DNA from: Photobacterium sanguinicancri
Lineage (GTDB): Bacteria > Pseudomonadota > Gammaproteobacteria > Enterobacterales > Vibrionaceae
DNA: 38,604 bases
NCBI RefSeq assembly: GCF_002265265.1
Contig: NZ_NOIF01000026.1
Span: 1-38,604 of the forward strand
Reading direction: 5' to 3'
Part shown: positions 24,732-32,736 of the stretch, piece by piece
How the letters are laid out: each line of letters begins with the position of its first letter
Position numbering within the stretch: the first letter of the stretch is position 1
The notes under the pieces: generated by a model
The model's input: only the letters and a program-made list of their open reading frames with translations
Told to the model about the DNA's origin: nothing
Databases searched by the model: none
Translations under genes and position numbers: made by a program

Positions 24732-26069
24732 ATGGAATCACTACTTGTCATTGAAGACGACCTTGGTATTCAAAAACAATTAAAATGGTGTTTCACTGAC
24801 TATGAAGTTGTTACCGCAGGGGATAGAAAAAGTGCAATTACTGCGCTTCGTCGCCATGAACCTAAAGTAATAACGCTAGATTTAGGCTTACCGCCTGATG
24901 AAACTAATGCATCAGAAGGCTTGGCAACCTTACAAGAAATACTTTCTCTTTGCCCTCTGGCTAAGGTTATCGTTATTACAGGGAATGATGATAAAACAAA
25001 TGCATTAAAAGCCATTGAACTAGGCGCTCATGATTTTTATCAAAAGCCCATTGATGACGATATTCTTAATATTATTGTGCAACGAGCCTTTATCATCGCC
25101 AAACTTGAAGCTGAAAATACCGCCTTAAAAAGTACTTCTCTTGATGATAATGGTTTTATTGGTACTAGCCCACAAATTCAGCAAGTGTGTCGTATGGTTG
25201 AACGTATTGCACCTACCGAGATCACCACGTTGATCCTTGGGGAAAGTGGTACGGGCAAAGAGGTTATTGCCAGAGCATTACACCAACAAGGCGCAAGAAA
25301 TGATAAACCTTTCATTGCGATAAACTGTGCATCTATTCCTGAAACATTACTTGAAAGCGAACTTTTTGGATTCGAGAAAGGTGCATTTACTGGTGCGCAT
25401 AAAACCACAAAAGGTAAGATCGAATGCGCTGATGGCGGGACACTTTTCCTCGATGAAATTGGCGATATGCCCTATTCACTTCAAGCGAAAATATTACGTT
25501 TCTTACAGGAAAAAGTCATTGAACGAGTGGGGGGGCGTCAAGAAATCCCAGTCGATGTGAAAATTGTTTGTGCCACTCATCAAAATTTACAAGGAATGGT
25601 GGCGGATAAGACTTTTCGTGAAGACTTATTCTACCGTATCAGCGAAATTACAATAAATATCCCGCCATTACGCGAGCGCGGCGAAGATGTACTATTACTA
25701 GCCCGCTATTTCCTAAATACGGCTAATCAACAAACTCACCGCAACCTTTCTGGTTATACCGATGAAGCCATTGATGCATTAATCGCTCACCACTGGCCAG
25801 GCAATATTCGGGAACTACAAAACAAAGTGAAATCAGCCGTTATTATGGCAGATGGAAAACTGGTAACCGCAGATGATCTTGCATTATTTAATTTAAATGA
25901 AGAGAAAATCGCGCTTAACCTTCGCCAAATAAGAGAAGACGCGGAACGCACAGCCGTACACCGTGCACTTTCTATGAGTGATGGTAATATGTCTAAGACC
26001 GCTAACCTCCTCGGCATCACTCGGCCAACCCTGTATTCATTAATGGATAAATACACCATTCAAAAATGA
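24732..26069 (+). CDS. prsR: PEP-CTERM-box response regulator, sigma-54 activator PrsR
   Basis: This 445-residue NtrC-type regulator has a receiver domain (acidic pair Asp9-Asp10, phosphoacceptor Asp50 in VITLDLGLPP, Lys in YQKP), a AAA+ domain with Walker A GESGTGKE (170-177), the sigma-54 contact loop GAFTGA (217-222) and Walker B GTLFLDEIG, then a Fis-type helix-turn-helix at the C-terminus (MSKTANLLGITRPTLYSLM). The intact GAFTGA means it should activate RpoN promoters; one lies upstream of the same cluster at 21979. In organisms studied, PrsK-PrsR and RpoN switch on PEP-CTERM protein genes. A GGAG-type ribosome-binding site precedes the ATG. Confidence 0.92.
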   Translation: MESLLVIEDDLGIQKQLKWCFTDYEVVTAGDRKSAITALRRHEPKVITLDLGLPPDETNASEGLATLQEILSLCPLAKVIVITGNDDKTNALKAIELGAHDFYQKPIDDDILNIIVQRAFIIAKLEAENTALKSTSLDDNGFIGTSPQIQQVCRMVERIAPTEITTLILGESGTGKEVIARALHQQGARNDKPFIAINCASIPETLLESELFGFEKGAFTGAHKTTKGKIECADGGTLFLDEIGDMPYSLQAKILRFLQEKVIERVGGRQEIPVDVKIVCATHQNLQGMVADKTFREDLFYRISEITINIPPLRERGEDVLLLARYFLNTANQQTHRNLSGYTDEAIDALIAHHWPGNIRELQNKVKSAVIMADGKLVTADDLALFNLNEEKIALNLRQIREDAERTAVHRALSMSDGNMSKTANLLGITRPTLYSLMDKYTIQK

Positions 26070-26222
26070 AATCGATCGCTTTGACTTGTAGAACGACTTG
26101 TTGTCGTCTTTACTTACAGTAACTATTTGCGTTGTTAATAACAAAAAATATCAATTACAACTATTGTTATTTTGAGTTCAACACTTAACTCAGACCGCTC
26201 AAGCGGACGATTGGGGGATGTT

Positions 26223-27035
26223 ATGGATAATGAGCATCAAACTAACAGTAACACCGATGCTAACCACAAAGAGTCAGCGACAAACCTGCATGCAATCTCT
26301 TCAGAAGAAGAAGCCTCACGATTCTCACGCCGTCGGTTTCTCCGAACATCTGCGGCTGTATCACCTGTGCTGTTATCACTTAAAAGTCCAACAGCTTGGG
26401 CGAGTGGGATGGGAGAACAGAACTGCAGTATCATGATGTCAGGTAATGCGTCTAACCCCCAAAACTGTGTAACAGAACCACTTGCGCCTCGTGAATGGGA
26501 AGACATTCTCAATTCTCGCCGAGATTCCCCGCAATACCCGCTTCGTCAGTCACTAAAAAGTGGTGGGATCAATGGTAACTCCCCCTTCAATGGCAAGTTT
26601 TTGCGCCCTTTAAATCAATGGCGTTATTCTCCAACCAAAGGTTGGATGTTTAAAGTTTCTTTTCGTAAGTGCAGCAATCCAAAGTTTAAACAAACACTAC
26701 GAAACGCACAAAACTCTAAATATAAAATCGCACTCTCGTTCAAACCGACATCACGAGAGAAAGGCAAGCAAAAAGAAGATTTTATCATCATCCTTGAACC
26801 GCCTCGTTTTCATAACACAGTCGTGACTGCGTATTTAAATAGCTACTTTTCACCCAGTTTAATCAGCTATGGCTATTACCCAGAGCAAGTGGAGACATCG
26901 GTAATACAAACCATAATGACGAGCGCCAACCTGATAATGGACGAATTAAATAAAGGTAATGAACCGAAGAAAAATCTCGCCAGCATCTATCGCCCTTTTA
27001 CTCAGTTAGTGCGGGATTTGAAACGCTGGACATAA
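26223..27035 (+). CDS. Unknown Tat-exported protein at the head of the HprK/PqqD cassette
   Basis: The ATG 26223 has a strong GGGGGA ribosome-binding site; a TTG at 26172 in the same frame is unlikely. The 270-residue product has a polar N-terminus, then a twin-arginine signal: SRRRFL at about 35-40, hydrophobic RTSAAVSPVLLSLKS and a TAWA cleavage site near residue 60. The mature part starts with two Cys (68 and 82) framing a short Gly/Ser/Asn loop, then PLAPREW, a basic middle (MFKVSFRKCSNPKFKQTLRN) and a C-terminal helix (TIMTSANLIMDELNKG). No family is recognised and no PEP-CTERM tail exists. Since the next genes encode a PqqD-like protein and a kinase 29-370 bp away, it may be their substrate, which is inference. 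Confidence 0.75.
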   Translation: MDNEHQTNSNTDANHKESATNLHAISSEEEASRFSRRRFLRTSAAVSPVLLSLKSPTAWASGMGEQNCSIMMSGNASNPQNCVTEPLAPREWEDILNSRRDSPQYPLRQSLKSGGINGNSPFNGKFLRPLNQWRYSPTKGWMFKVSFRKCSNPKFKQTLRNAQNSKYKIALSFKPTSREKGKQKEDFIIILEPPRFHNTVVTAYLNSYFSPSLISYGYYPEQVETSVIQTIMTSANLIMDELNKGNEPKKNLASIYRPFTQLVRDLKRWT

Positions 27036-27064
27036 CAATCAACTGAACAATAGCAAGGAATGCT

Positions 27065-27400
27065 ATGACAGAAGCAAGGCAGCTTACAAACAAGGTGAGG
27101 TTTCACCCCAAGTTTACTACCAATGAATGTACATTCACTGATGGTAAGAATGGGGTGATTTTCAGCCCTGCGACATCCGAAACCCTGCTATGTGAATGCT
27201 CAGTACTTGACTACATCAAAGCGATAGAAGCTGATTTAACAAATCATGCCACCTTATCTACGGCGAACTTAGCGTTAAGCGATGATCAGCGCATTATTAT
27301 TGAAAAGCTGCTTCACATACGGGTTTTGCTGCCACTAAATAGCGTATCACCTGAATTAACACGCCCATGCTCCAGCTTTTCCGCATTAAGTGAGGAGTAG
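27065..27400 (+). CDS. PqqD-like protein of the HPr-rel-A system
   Basis: The 111-residue protein resembles the PqqD-related family paired with HprK-related kinase A: it has a short beta-rich N-terminus (VRFHPKFTTNECTF), a central LLCECSVLDYIKAIEADL and a winged-helix-like C-terminal part (DDQRIIIEKLLHIRVLLPL). PqqD-type folds bind leader peptides in ribosomally made modified peptides, and by analogy this one may present a substrate to the neighbouring enzymes. It starts 29 bp after the Tat gene, with AAGGAATGCT as ribosome-binding region, and ends two bases before the kinase ATG, so it should be co-translated. The family call rests on the gene order as much as on the sequence. Confidence 0.7.
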   Translation: MTEARQLTNKVRFHPKFTTNECTFTDGKNGVIFSPATSETLLCECSVLDYIKAIEADLTNHATLSTANLALSDDQRIIIEKLLHIRVLLPLNSVSPELTRPCSSFSALSEE

Positions 27401-27402
27401 CT

Positions 27403-28371
27403 ATGCCGATTCTAGATCGTTTAAAAAAAATCATACCCGCAATAAACAAACATTATACTGTTGTGACAGGCCCTTTTATCATGTCGATTTCTAGCCCAGT
27501 ACCGAGTGTACAACGCTATATCGAAAGCCATTATGCTCATAATTTAATTGATTGTAATGACAACACTTTCATCGATTTTGAAATTCAGATTGGTTTTGGG
27601 AAAGGCATAAGGCGCTGGTTTCGACAGCAGGCTACATTTACCTTTAATCACCATCAACCTTTCAAGCCCCTCCCTCTCAATCAAGCCAATGCCATGTTGG
27701 AATGGGGAATGAACTGGGTTATTTCCAGTTACGCACATCAGTATTTAATTATTCATGCAGCAACCTTAGAAAAAGACGGTAACGGTATTATCATTTCCGC
27801 CCCTTCAGGCTCAGGTAAAAGTACACTCTGCGCGTACCTCGCCGCAAAAGGGTGGCGATTACTCTCTGACGAACTCGCTCTGATCGATCCTGAAACACTT
27901 CAATTACATGGGCTAGGTAGGCCCATGAACTTAAAAAATCAATCTGTTGATTTAATGCGTAATTATTATCCAAAATCTGCTTTTAGCCCTATTATTCAAG
28001 ATACGCATAAGGGCAAAATCAGCTTAGTAAAAGCACAGTCTACTTATACTGAGCAATTACCACTCGTTGCAGACCCGAAACTGCTAGTGTTTGTCAATTA
28101 TGACCATTCTGAATCTTGTTACGCCGAGCGAGTGACACAAAGCCACGCGCTTACTGAGATAATTCAGAACAGTTTCAATTTTGGTTTACTCAACCAGCAA
28201 GGCTTTCAAACAGCAAAAGCACTAGTGAACAAAACTAAAGCCCTCTTTATTGAATATCATAACTTTCAAGAGTGTGAGTCTGTTATCAAGGAGTACCTGG
28301 ATGAAAGAAGCAGTATCCCAAGGCAACAAAGTGGAAACACTGCCTCTAGTGAATGTGCTCACATCACCTGA
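27403..28371 (+). CDS. HprK-related kinase A
   Basis: The 322-residue protein has a Walker A motif [10 protein letters not shown] (about 132-141), followed by LLSDELALID (153-162), which carries the acidic residues that in HPr kinase/phosphorylase bind Mg and catalyse phosphotransfer, and GLGRPMNLKNQS. The rest of classical HprK (its N-terminal domain and phosphorylase signature) is absent, matching the 'HprK-rel-A' group known from exosortase-containing genomes. It is not a sugar-regulation HprK: no HPr gene is near. Its likely job is to phosphorylate a peptide, protein or small molecule in this cassette. The end overlaps the nucleotidyltransferase start by 71 bp. Confidence 0.85.
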   Translation: MPILDRLKKIIPAINKHYTVVTGPFIMSISSPVPSVQRYIESHYAHNLIDCNDNTFIDFEIQIGFGKGIRRWFRQQATFTFNHHQPFKPLPLNQANAMLEWGMNWVISSYAHQYLIIHAATLEKDGNGIIISAPSGSGKSTLCAYLAAKGWRLLSDELALIDPETLQLHGLGRPMNLKNQSVDLMRNYYPKSAFSPIIQDTHKGKISLVKAQSTYTEQLPLVADPKLLVFVNYDHSESCYAERVTQSHALTEIIQNSFNFGLLNQQGFQTAKALVNKTKALFIEYHNFQECESVIKEYLDERSSIPRQQSGNTASSECAHIT

Positions 28372-29428
28372 AAAGTTGATTCACGCCTCACCTCGTATAC
28401 AAGCACAAGTGATTGCAGAAGCTCGCTACTTTAATATGCTCGCTCAGTTAAAGTATGTATGTGAAGATGCCAATATTTGGTACCAATTACCACTTCGCGT
28501 CAAACAACACATCCAATCCGCAGAATATTCCTTTAAGAACCAAAAACGCCAGTTAGACATCGAGCACGCTGCTATAAAAGAGGCTCTATCTGAACTATCT
28601 TGTTCTTGGGTATATTTAAAAGGAGCGGCCTATCAAATGCTTGAGCTGCCCGTTTTCTACGGCCGTTTAATGAACGACATTGATATATTAGTACCAGAAG
28701 ACCAACTAAAGAAAATCGAAACCGCGCTTGGTGATCACGGCTGGACACATAAAACGCTCACCGACTACGATGAAAAATTCTACCGTGAATGGTCACAAGA
28801 AATCCCACCGCTTAGGCACTTTTCTCGTCAGACTGAACTCGATGTCCATTTCAATATTTTGCCTAAGCGGCTCAGCCAGTCACCGGCCTCTGCTTTTTTG
28901 CTAAAGCAAACCCAGCGGTTAAACAGTGACGAAAATGCTTATACCCTCACCCCTGCAGCACTGTTGCTACATAGTGCAATCCACTTATTTCACGAGAGCG
29001 AATACCACAAAGGGATCCGTGACCTATTCGATATTCATCTTCTCATTAAACACTTTGGGACTGACGATGCCTTTTGGTCACAGTTAGTTACCTTGCAAGC
29101 GCAACTCGGCAATACTGATAGCACGTTTTACGCTCTGCATTTTAGTGAGGCTATTTACCAGACAAAAATCCCTGCTCATATCAAAGCACATTACCAACAA
29201 TACAAACCGAACATGTTGACACTTATGCTAACTGAGCCCTCTTTTCATTATGTATTCACATCTATGTATCCACTTCATCACCACTCGGGTCACCATAGGG
29301 CTATATCAACTCTCTATCTTCGCGGTCACTTTAAACGCCTGCCAATTTATAAATTAATCCCTCACCTTATAAAAAAATCGCTTTTAAAACTGTTACCCGA
29401 GAAAAAAGAAGAGACAATGTTCGACTAA
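28301..29428 (+). CDS. NTP_transf_5-type nucleotidyltransferase
   Basis: The 375-residue protein shows the hallmark WVYLKGAAYQMLELPVFYGR followed by LMNDIDILVPEDQLKKIE, the metal-binding Asp-x-Asp of the nucleotidyltransferase fold. A downstream ELDVHFNIL and a helical C-terminal region (LLLHSAIHLFHES) are also typical of this uncharacterised family. I chose ATG 28301 over 28250 because AAGGAG lies eight bases before it; the start lies inside the kinase gene. Relatives occur in lasso-peptide and capsule loci, where they modify peptides or glycans. The nucleotide and acceptor here are unknown. It ends the plus-strand cassette. Confidence 0.85.
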   Translation: MKEAVSQGNKVETLPLVNVLTSPEKLIHASPRIQAQVIAEARYFNMLAQLKYVCEDANIWYQLPLRVKQHIQSAEYSFKNQKRQLDIEHAAIKEALSELSCSWVYLKGAAYQMLELPVFYGRLMNDIDILVPEDQLKKIETALGDHGWTHKTLTDYDEKFYREWSQEIPPLRHFSRQTELDVHFNILPKRLSQSPASAFLLKQTQRLNSDENAYTLTPAALLLHSAIHLFHESEYHKGIRDLFDIHLLIKHFGTDDAFWSQLVTLQAQLGNTDSTFYALHFSEAIYQTKIPAHIKAHYQQYKPNMLTLMLTEPSFHYVFTSMYPLHHHSGHHRAISTLYLRGHFKRLPIYKLIPHLIKKSLLKLLPEKKEETMFD

Positions 29429-29625
29429 GAACAACATATGAAATATTTATATTTCTTTTCTTTAAATAACTGATTAAGTACGTTCTGAATATCCCCTCCC
29501 CCAAATCAAACCTAAACCACTGAAAAAAAACAAGTAGTGACAACCCCATCATGCGGAAAAGATATTCATCGCGTTACTTATAGACACGTATTGTCCAAAA
29601 CCAACAATTAAACAGTGATTTTTAT

Positions 29626-29654
29626 TTTGACATTTGAAGTCAAACCAATATAAT
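29626..29654 (+). promoter_or_regulatory. Consensus sigma-70 promoter with overlapping dyad
   Basis: TTGACA at 29627-29632 and TATAAT at 29649-29654 are both perfect, with a 16-bp spacer, 43 bp before the outer-membrane gene. A dyad TTTGAC-N7-GTCAAA (29626-29644) overlaps the -35 element, so a repressor could bind there. Confidence 0.8.
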
Positions 29655-29697
29655 TCAATGCAAAACCAATCACTATAATTACTCAAAAGGTAAGACA

Positions 29698-30336
29698 ATG
29701 AAAAAAATTCTTTCTGTAGCAGCAGTAGCTCTAGCACTTTCAGCAACAGCAGTACAAGCTAATGAAGGCGTTTACGTTGGTGCTAGTTACCAGTTCAACA
29801 AGATCACAGCAACAGAGCTTAACGATGTATTCAAAAACGACACGAATACTCTAAACCTTATCGCTGGTTACGACGTCAATGAATTCTTCGCTGTTGAAGG
29901 TAACATTGGCCTAGGCATGGGTAGCAACTCAGAATCTTTCGATACTGGTGCATTCAAAGAACCATTCTCTGGTGAGAATAACGATGCTCGTTTTAAAGGT
30001 AAAGTTAGTAACAAACAAGGCATGTCTTACGGTATTCACGCTGTAGGTAAACTACCTGTTCACGAAATGATTGGCTTATTTGCTAAAGTTGGTTACTCAA
30101 GCATGAGCTACGAATCAAGCTTATCGGTTAAAGAAACTTTTTCTAATACACCTTTAAATGCTTCAGAAAAGACCAACATTAGCGGCCTAAGCTACGCAAT
30201 CGGTGCTGAGTTTAATGTAATGCCAGAGCTAGCAATCACTGCTGAGTACGGTGTATTCGGTGAGTCTAAAGAATTTTTACCACAAACTAAATTCAAAGCA
30301 TCTGGTTTCAACATTGGTATGAAGTACAAGTTCTAA
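29698..30336 (+). CDS. Outer-membrane beta-barrel protein (OmpA/OmpW-like porin family)
   Basis: The 212-residue protein has a signal peptide (MKKILSVAAVALALSATAVQA, cut before NEG) and alternating amphipathic strands (VYVGASYQF, LNLIAGYDV, FFAVEGNIGLGMG, GMSYGIHAVGKL, LFAKVGYSSMSYES, ISGLSYAIGAEF, LAITAEYGVFG, FNIGMKYKF) that fit an eight-stranded barrel. It ends in Phe, as outer-membrane proteins do for assembly by BAM. Its preceding promoter is at consensus, so expression should be high. Whether it takes part in the neighbouring exopolysaccharide system is open. A strong terminator follows. Confidence 0.87.
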   Translation: MKKILSVAAVALALSATAVQANEGVYVGASYQFNKITATELNDVFKNDTNTLNLIAGYDVNEFFAVEGNIGLGMGSNSESFDTGAFKEPFSGENNDARFKGKVSNKQGMSYGIHAVGKLPVHEMIGLFAKVGYSSMSYESSLSVKETFSNTPLNASEKTNISGLSYAIGAEFNVMPELAITAEYGVFGESKEFLPQTKFKASGFNIGMKYKF

Positions 30337-30376
30337 TTTGAGTTAACACGCTTTACTTGTAATTATCAATATACTC

Positions 30377-30408
30377 AAAAGCGGCTTCGTATTGACGAAG
30401 CCGCTTTT
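30377..30408 (+). terminator. Strong intrinsic terminator after the outer-membrane gene
   Basis: AAAAGCGGCTTCGT (30377-30390) pairs with ACGAAGCCGCTTTT (30395-30408), a 14-bp stem with a 4-nt loop and a run of T after it. It can also serve the convergent HHH gene. Confidence 0.92.
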
Positions 30409-30431
30409 TTTCTGCCGTATTCGTCATCAAA

Positions 30432-30938
30432 CTAAAACTTCAAATACTTCTTCATACCTGCCACACTTTTCTGGCCAAGCCCAGGCACCTTTTCAAGATC
30501 AGCGGCTGATTTGAACTTACCATTTTTCTTACGATAATCGATGATTGCCTGTGCTTTTTTATCCCCTACACCTGGTAATGACTCCGCTAGCTGCTTAGCC
30601 GATGCACTATTAACATTCACAGCTTTAAGTGCTTTTTTGGTCGTTACAGATGATGCAGTGGCCGCTTTGACTTTATCTGATTTCGATTTATCTGCTTTGC
30701 TCAGGTCAGATTTCGCACTCTCTGCTTTTTTATCTATATTCGCTTTATTAGCTGAAGCTTTATCGGTATTTTTTGCCGCTTTTTTAACTTTTTTAATGCA
30801 GTCTGTTTTCTTTGTTTTATCCGATTTATATTTACTTTCACATTTTCCAATTTGCGCTTTCAGTTCTTTATCTGCAGTGGCTGCATAAACAGATAATGGT
30901 AATACTGCCAATGCAAAAATTAAAAATAACTGCTTCAT
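30432..30938 (-). CDS. ComEA-like helix-hairpin-helix protein
   Basis: The 168-residue secreted protein has a signal peptide (MKQLFLIFALAVLPLSVYAA). A middle segment (about 20-100) is very rich in Lys, Ala, Asp and Ser (KKTDCIKKVKKAAKNTDKAS), probably a disordered linker able to bind DNA or polyanions. The C-terminal 60 residues hold two helix-hairpin-helix motifs: VNVNSASAKQLAESLPGVG and DLEKVPGLGQKSVAGMKKYL. ComEA relatives pull DNA into the periplasm during natural transformation; the short form seen here is common in vibrios. Two Cys (33 and 47) lie in the linker start. A GGAG ribosome-binding site precedes the ATG. Confidence 0.87.
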   Translation of the reverse strand: MKQLFLIFALAVLPLSVYAATADKELKAQIGKCESKYKSDKTKKTDCIKKVKKAAKNTDKASANKANIDKKAESAKSDLSKADKSKSDKVKAATASSVTTKKALKAVNVNSASAKQLAESLPGVGDKKAQAIIDYRKKNGKFKSAADLEKVPGLGQKSVAGMKKYLKF

Positions 30939-31082
30939 CTCCAGTCTCCTTTGTAAATAAGCAAATAACGCTTCTAATACATGCCCCTATATCTAGTTAA
31001 GCCCAATATATGAAAAGGGGGAGACCATTTTCTTTTTGTCTCATGTTTGAATCACAGCCTAGGCTAAAGTTACAGGTAAAGA

Positions 31083-31115
31083 AAAGGCCTGAATAACACT
31101 GTTATTCAGGCCTTT
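31083..31115 (-). terminator. Intrinsic terminator after the alpha/beta hydrolase gene
   Basis: AAAGGCCTGAATAAC (31083-31097) and GTTATTCAGGCCTTT (31101-31115) form a 15-bp perfect stem. Read on the minus strand it is followed by TCTTTACC. It ends the hydrolase transcript and lies in the gap before the HHH gene's promoter. Confidence 0.85.
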
Positions 31116-31144
31116 AAATACATCAAATGGCAGACTAGGTGCTG

Positions 31145-31960
31145 CTAATCATAAACCGTTGCTAAAAACTGCTCTAGCTTCTCTGTTACAAGCTTGGGTT
31201 GTTCTAAATTACTAATATGTCCGGCTTTCGGGATCACAAAGTAACTACTGCCCTTAACTGTATCATGCATGAGCTGTGACTCTAATGGCGTACGCGGTTT
31301 ATCTTCAGTACCCACCATGATCATAGTCGGTAATGTAAACGTCTCAAGATCATCGAAGGCATCACGGCGACCAAAGACTTTTCGCCCGATCGTCGCAACA
31401 TCGACAGCGCGCTGCCCTGTTAGACTTGAAAGGTGTTCACGGAAATGAGCAACTAGCTCTGGAGAGTCCGTTTCTGCGTTATTTGCAAAAAACATAGGAA
31501 CAACAACATCAAGAATTGGTTCAGGCACAGCCTGAGCAGCCGTGATAGCATCAAGCATACCAAAGTACTTCGCATGCGTAACTTCAGGTTCAAAGCCAAC
31601 AAAAGTATCCATTAATACCAAGGATGTCACACGCTGTGGTGCTAATGCAGTTAAGTCCGTCCCCCACATACCACCAACAGACAGCCCAATTATCGAAAAT
31701 GTATCGATTTCAAGGTGATCCATTAAGGCTAGAAGATCTTGCGCATAGTCTTGCAGCGTGACCGTTTGTACTGGCGCCGCATCAGACCCACCGTGCGCCC
31801 ATAAGTCTGGCACAATGCAACGGTACTTTTGGCTTAAAGCTTCAATTTGTGGCGCCCACATAGCGTGATCCCACAAATAGCTATGCCCCATCAAAAGGAC
31901 GGGCCCTTCACCCTGATCAACATACTGCATTGTGCTGCCGTTGATAGTAAATGTTTTCAT
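31145..31960 (-). CDS. Alpha/beta hydrolase
   Basis: The 271-residue cytoplasmic protein has the alpha/beta-hydrolase fold with the nucleophile Ser in GLSVGGMWG (about 93-101), the acid Asp in VGTEDKPRT and the His in AGHISNLE. The start MQYVDQGEGPVLLMGHSYLWD carries the oxyanion-type HS motif. It is of the type annotated as esterase, haloperoxidase or 3-oxoadipate enol-lactonase-like; the exact substrate is unknown. The next gene upstream on the same strand, a MazG-like protein, ends 40 bp before its start, so they could share a transcript. An AGAGAG ribosome-binding site lies upstream. Confidence 0.88.
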   Translation of the reverse strand: MKTFTINGSTMQYVDQGEGPVLLMGHSYLWDHAMWAPQIEALSQKYRCIVPDLWAHGGSDAAPVQTVTLQDYAQDLLALMDHLEIDTFSIIGLSVGGMWGTDLTALAPQRVTSLVLMDTFVGFEPEVTHAKYFGMLDAITAAQAVPEPILDVVVPMFFANNAETDSPELVAHFREHLSSLTGQRAVDVATIGRKVFGRRDAFDDLETFTLPTMIMVGTEDKPRTPLESQLMHDTVKGSSYFVIPKAGHISNLEQPKLVTEKLEQFLATVYD

Positions 31961-32000
31961 TCCATGCTCTCTATTCTTAGGGGAAGATAAACCGATAACG

Positions 32001-32573
32001 CTAAACTAATTTCGCTAAATCAGCAGGACGATAATAAACTGATTTTAATACTTTACCTTGACGAATAAGCTTACCTTCAAGCTCGACGTCTTTGGCACAT
32101 TTAGCAATAATGAAGTTACCTTTCTCGCTCGCCGCAATTTCTACGCCAGATTTAGCATAAAACTGTTTAGTGTCTTCAAACTCAGCCATATCTCGACAAA
32201 CTTTGCTCATGTTGCTTGAATGCACTTCATCCCAGCAAATAACAAAATTGATATTACGACGGCTGGCAATGTTAAGCAGCAAGTCAATAAGATAGCTAAT
32301 ACCAATATTGTCTTCTACTTTCGCATGGCCCAAATGTACTAGTCGTCCCATAAGCACATAAACAGTATCAACAATGGCGTCAGCTTGCTCATCCAATGAT
32401 GTCGCTTCTGCAAGCTCGGTCATTTCTTCAATTGCTAGCGATGTATGCAATTGGTCAGCTTTATCATCCAATGTCGCTGGCGAATCAATATCCAGATCAA
32501 ACGTTGCACGAAATTCAGTGATATCACGGTATAAGTGGTCAAAAAGAGTTTGATCTAGCAGTGAAAGGTTCAT
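32001..32573 (-). CDS. MazG/HisE-like all-alpha NTP pyrophosphohydrolase
   Basis: The 190-residue protein contains the metal-binding pattern of the MazG/dUTPase superfamily: IEEMTELAEA (ExxxE region), then DEQADAIVDTVYVLMG (ExxD-type), and the later WDEVHSSNMSKVC, a motif common in phage and bacterial phosphoribosyl-ATP pyrophosphohydrolase-like proteins. These enzymes remove pyrophosphate from non-canonical NTPs. The C-terminal 60 residues (GKVLKSVYYRPADLAKL) add an extra segment. A 16-bp palindrome (32606-32621) lies 33 bp before the start, so expression may be controlled by a repressor. Confidence 0.82.
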   Translation of the reverse strand: MNLSLLDQTLFDHLYRDITEFRATFDLDIDSPATLDDKADQLHTSLAIEEMTELAEATSLDEQADAIVDTVYVLMGRLVHLGHAKVEDNIGISYLIDLLLNIASRRNINFVICWDEVHSSNMSKVCRDMAEFEDTKQFYAKSGVEIAASEKGNFIIAKCAKDVELEGKLIRQGKVLKSVYYRPADLAKLV

Positions 32574-32605
32574 GTTTTGTTCCTATAAGACGTCTTTCTA
32601 AAAAG

Positions 32606-32621
32606 CTTCACACGTGTGAAG
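32606..32621. promoter_or_regulatory. 16-bp perfect palindrome upstream of the MazG-like gene
   Basis: CTTCACACGTGTGAAG is perfectly self-complementary with no spacer. It has the size of an operator for a dimeric repressor. No regulator in the window is obviously linked to it, and the factor is unknown. Confidence 0.6.
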
Positions 32622-32677
32622 TAATGAATAGTAAAGCAAACGAAGACGAGATACAAAAACAAAGAAGGTAGATATAA

Positions 32678-32700
32678 AACCTCATTTTATTCATGAGGTT
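32678..32700 (-). terminator. Terminator of the exopolysaccharide export operon
   Basis: AACCTCAT (32678-32685) pairs with ATGAGGTT (32693-32700); read on the minus strand the hairpin runs into TTTTATAT. It lies 37 bp after the ATPase stop and marks the end of the operon that begins near 38.5 kb. Confidence 0.75.
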
Positions 32701-32736
32701 AATATCAACAAAGGAGGATGGTTAACAAGCCGAATA

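Noticed and set aside
27403..28371. Classical HPr kinase/phosphorylase of carbon regulation
   Set aside because: No HPr or PTS gene nearby, and the N-terminal domain and phosphorylase signature are missing; it fits the HprK-related group.
26223..29428. Lasso-peptide biosynthetic cluster
   Set aside because: PqqD-like, HprK-like and NTP_transf_5 genes recall lasso tailoring, but there is no short precursor gene, no asparagine-synthetase-like cyclase and no transglutaminase-like protease.
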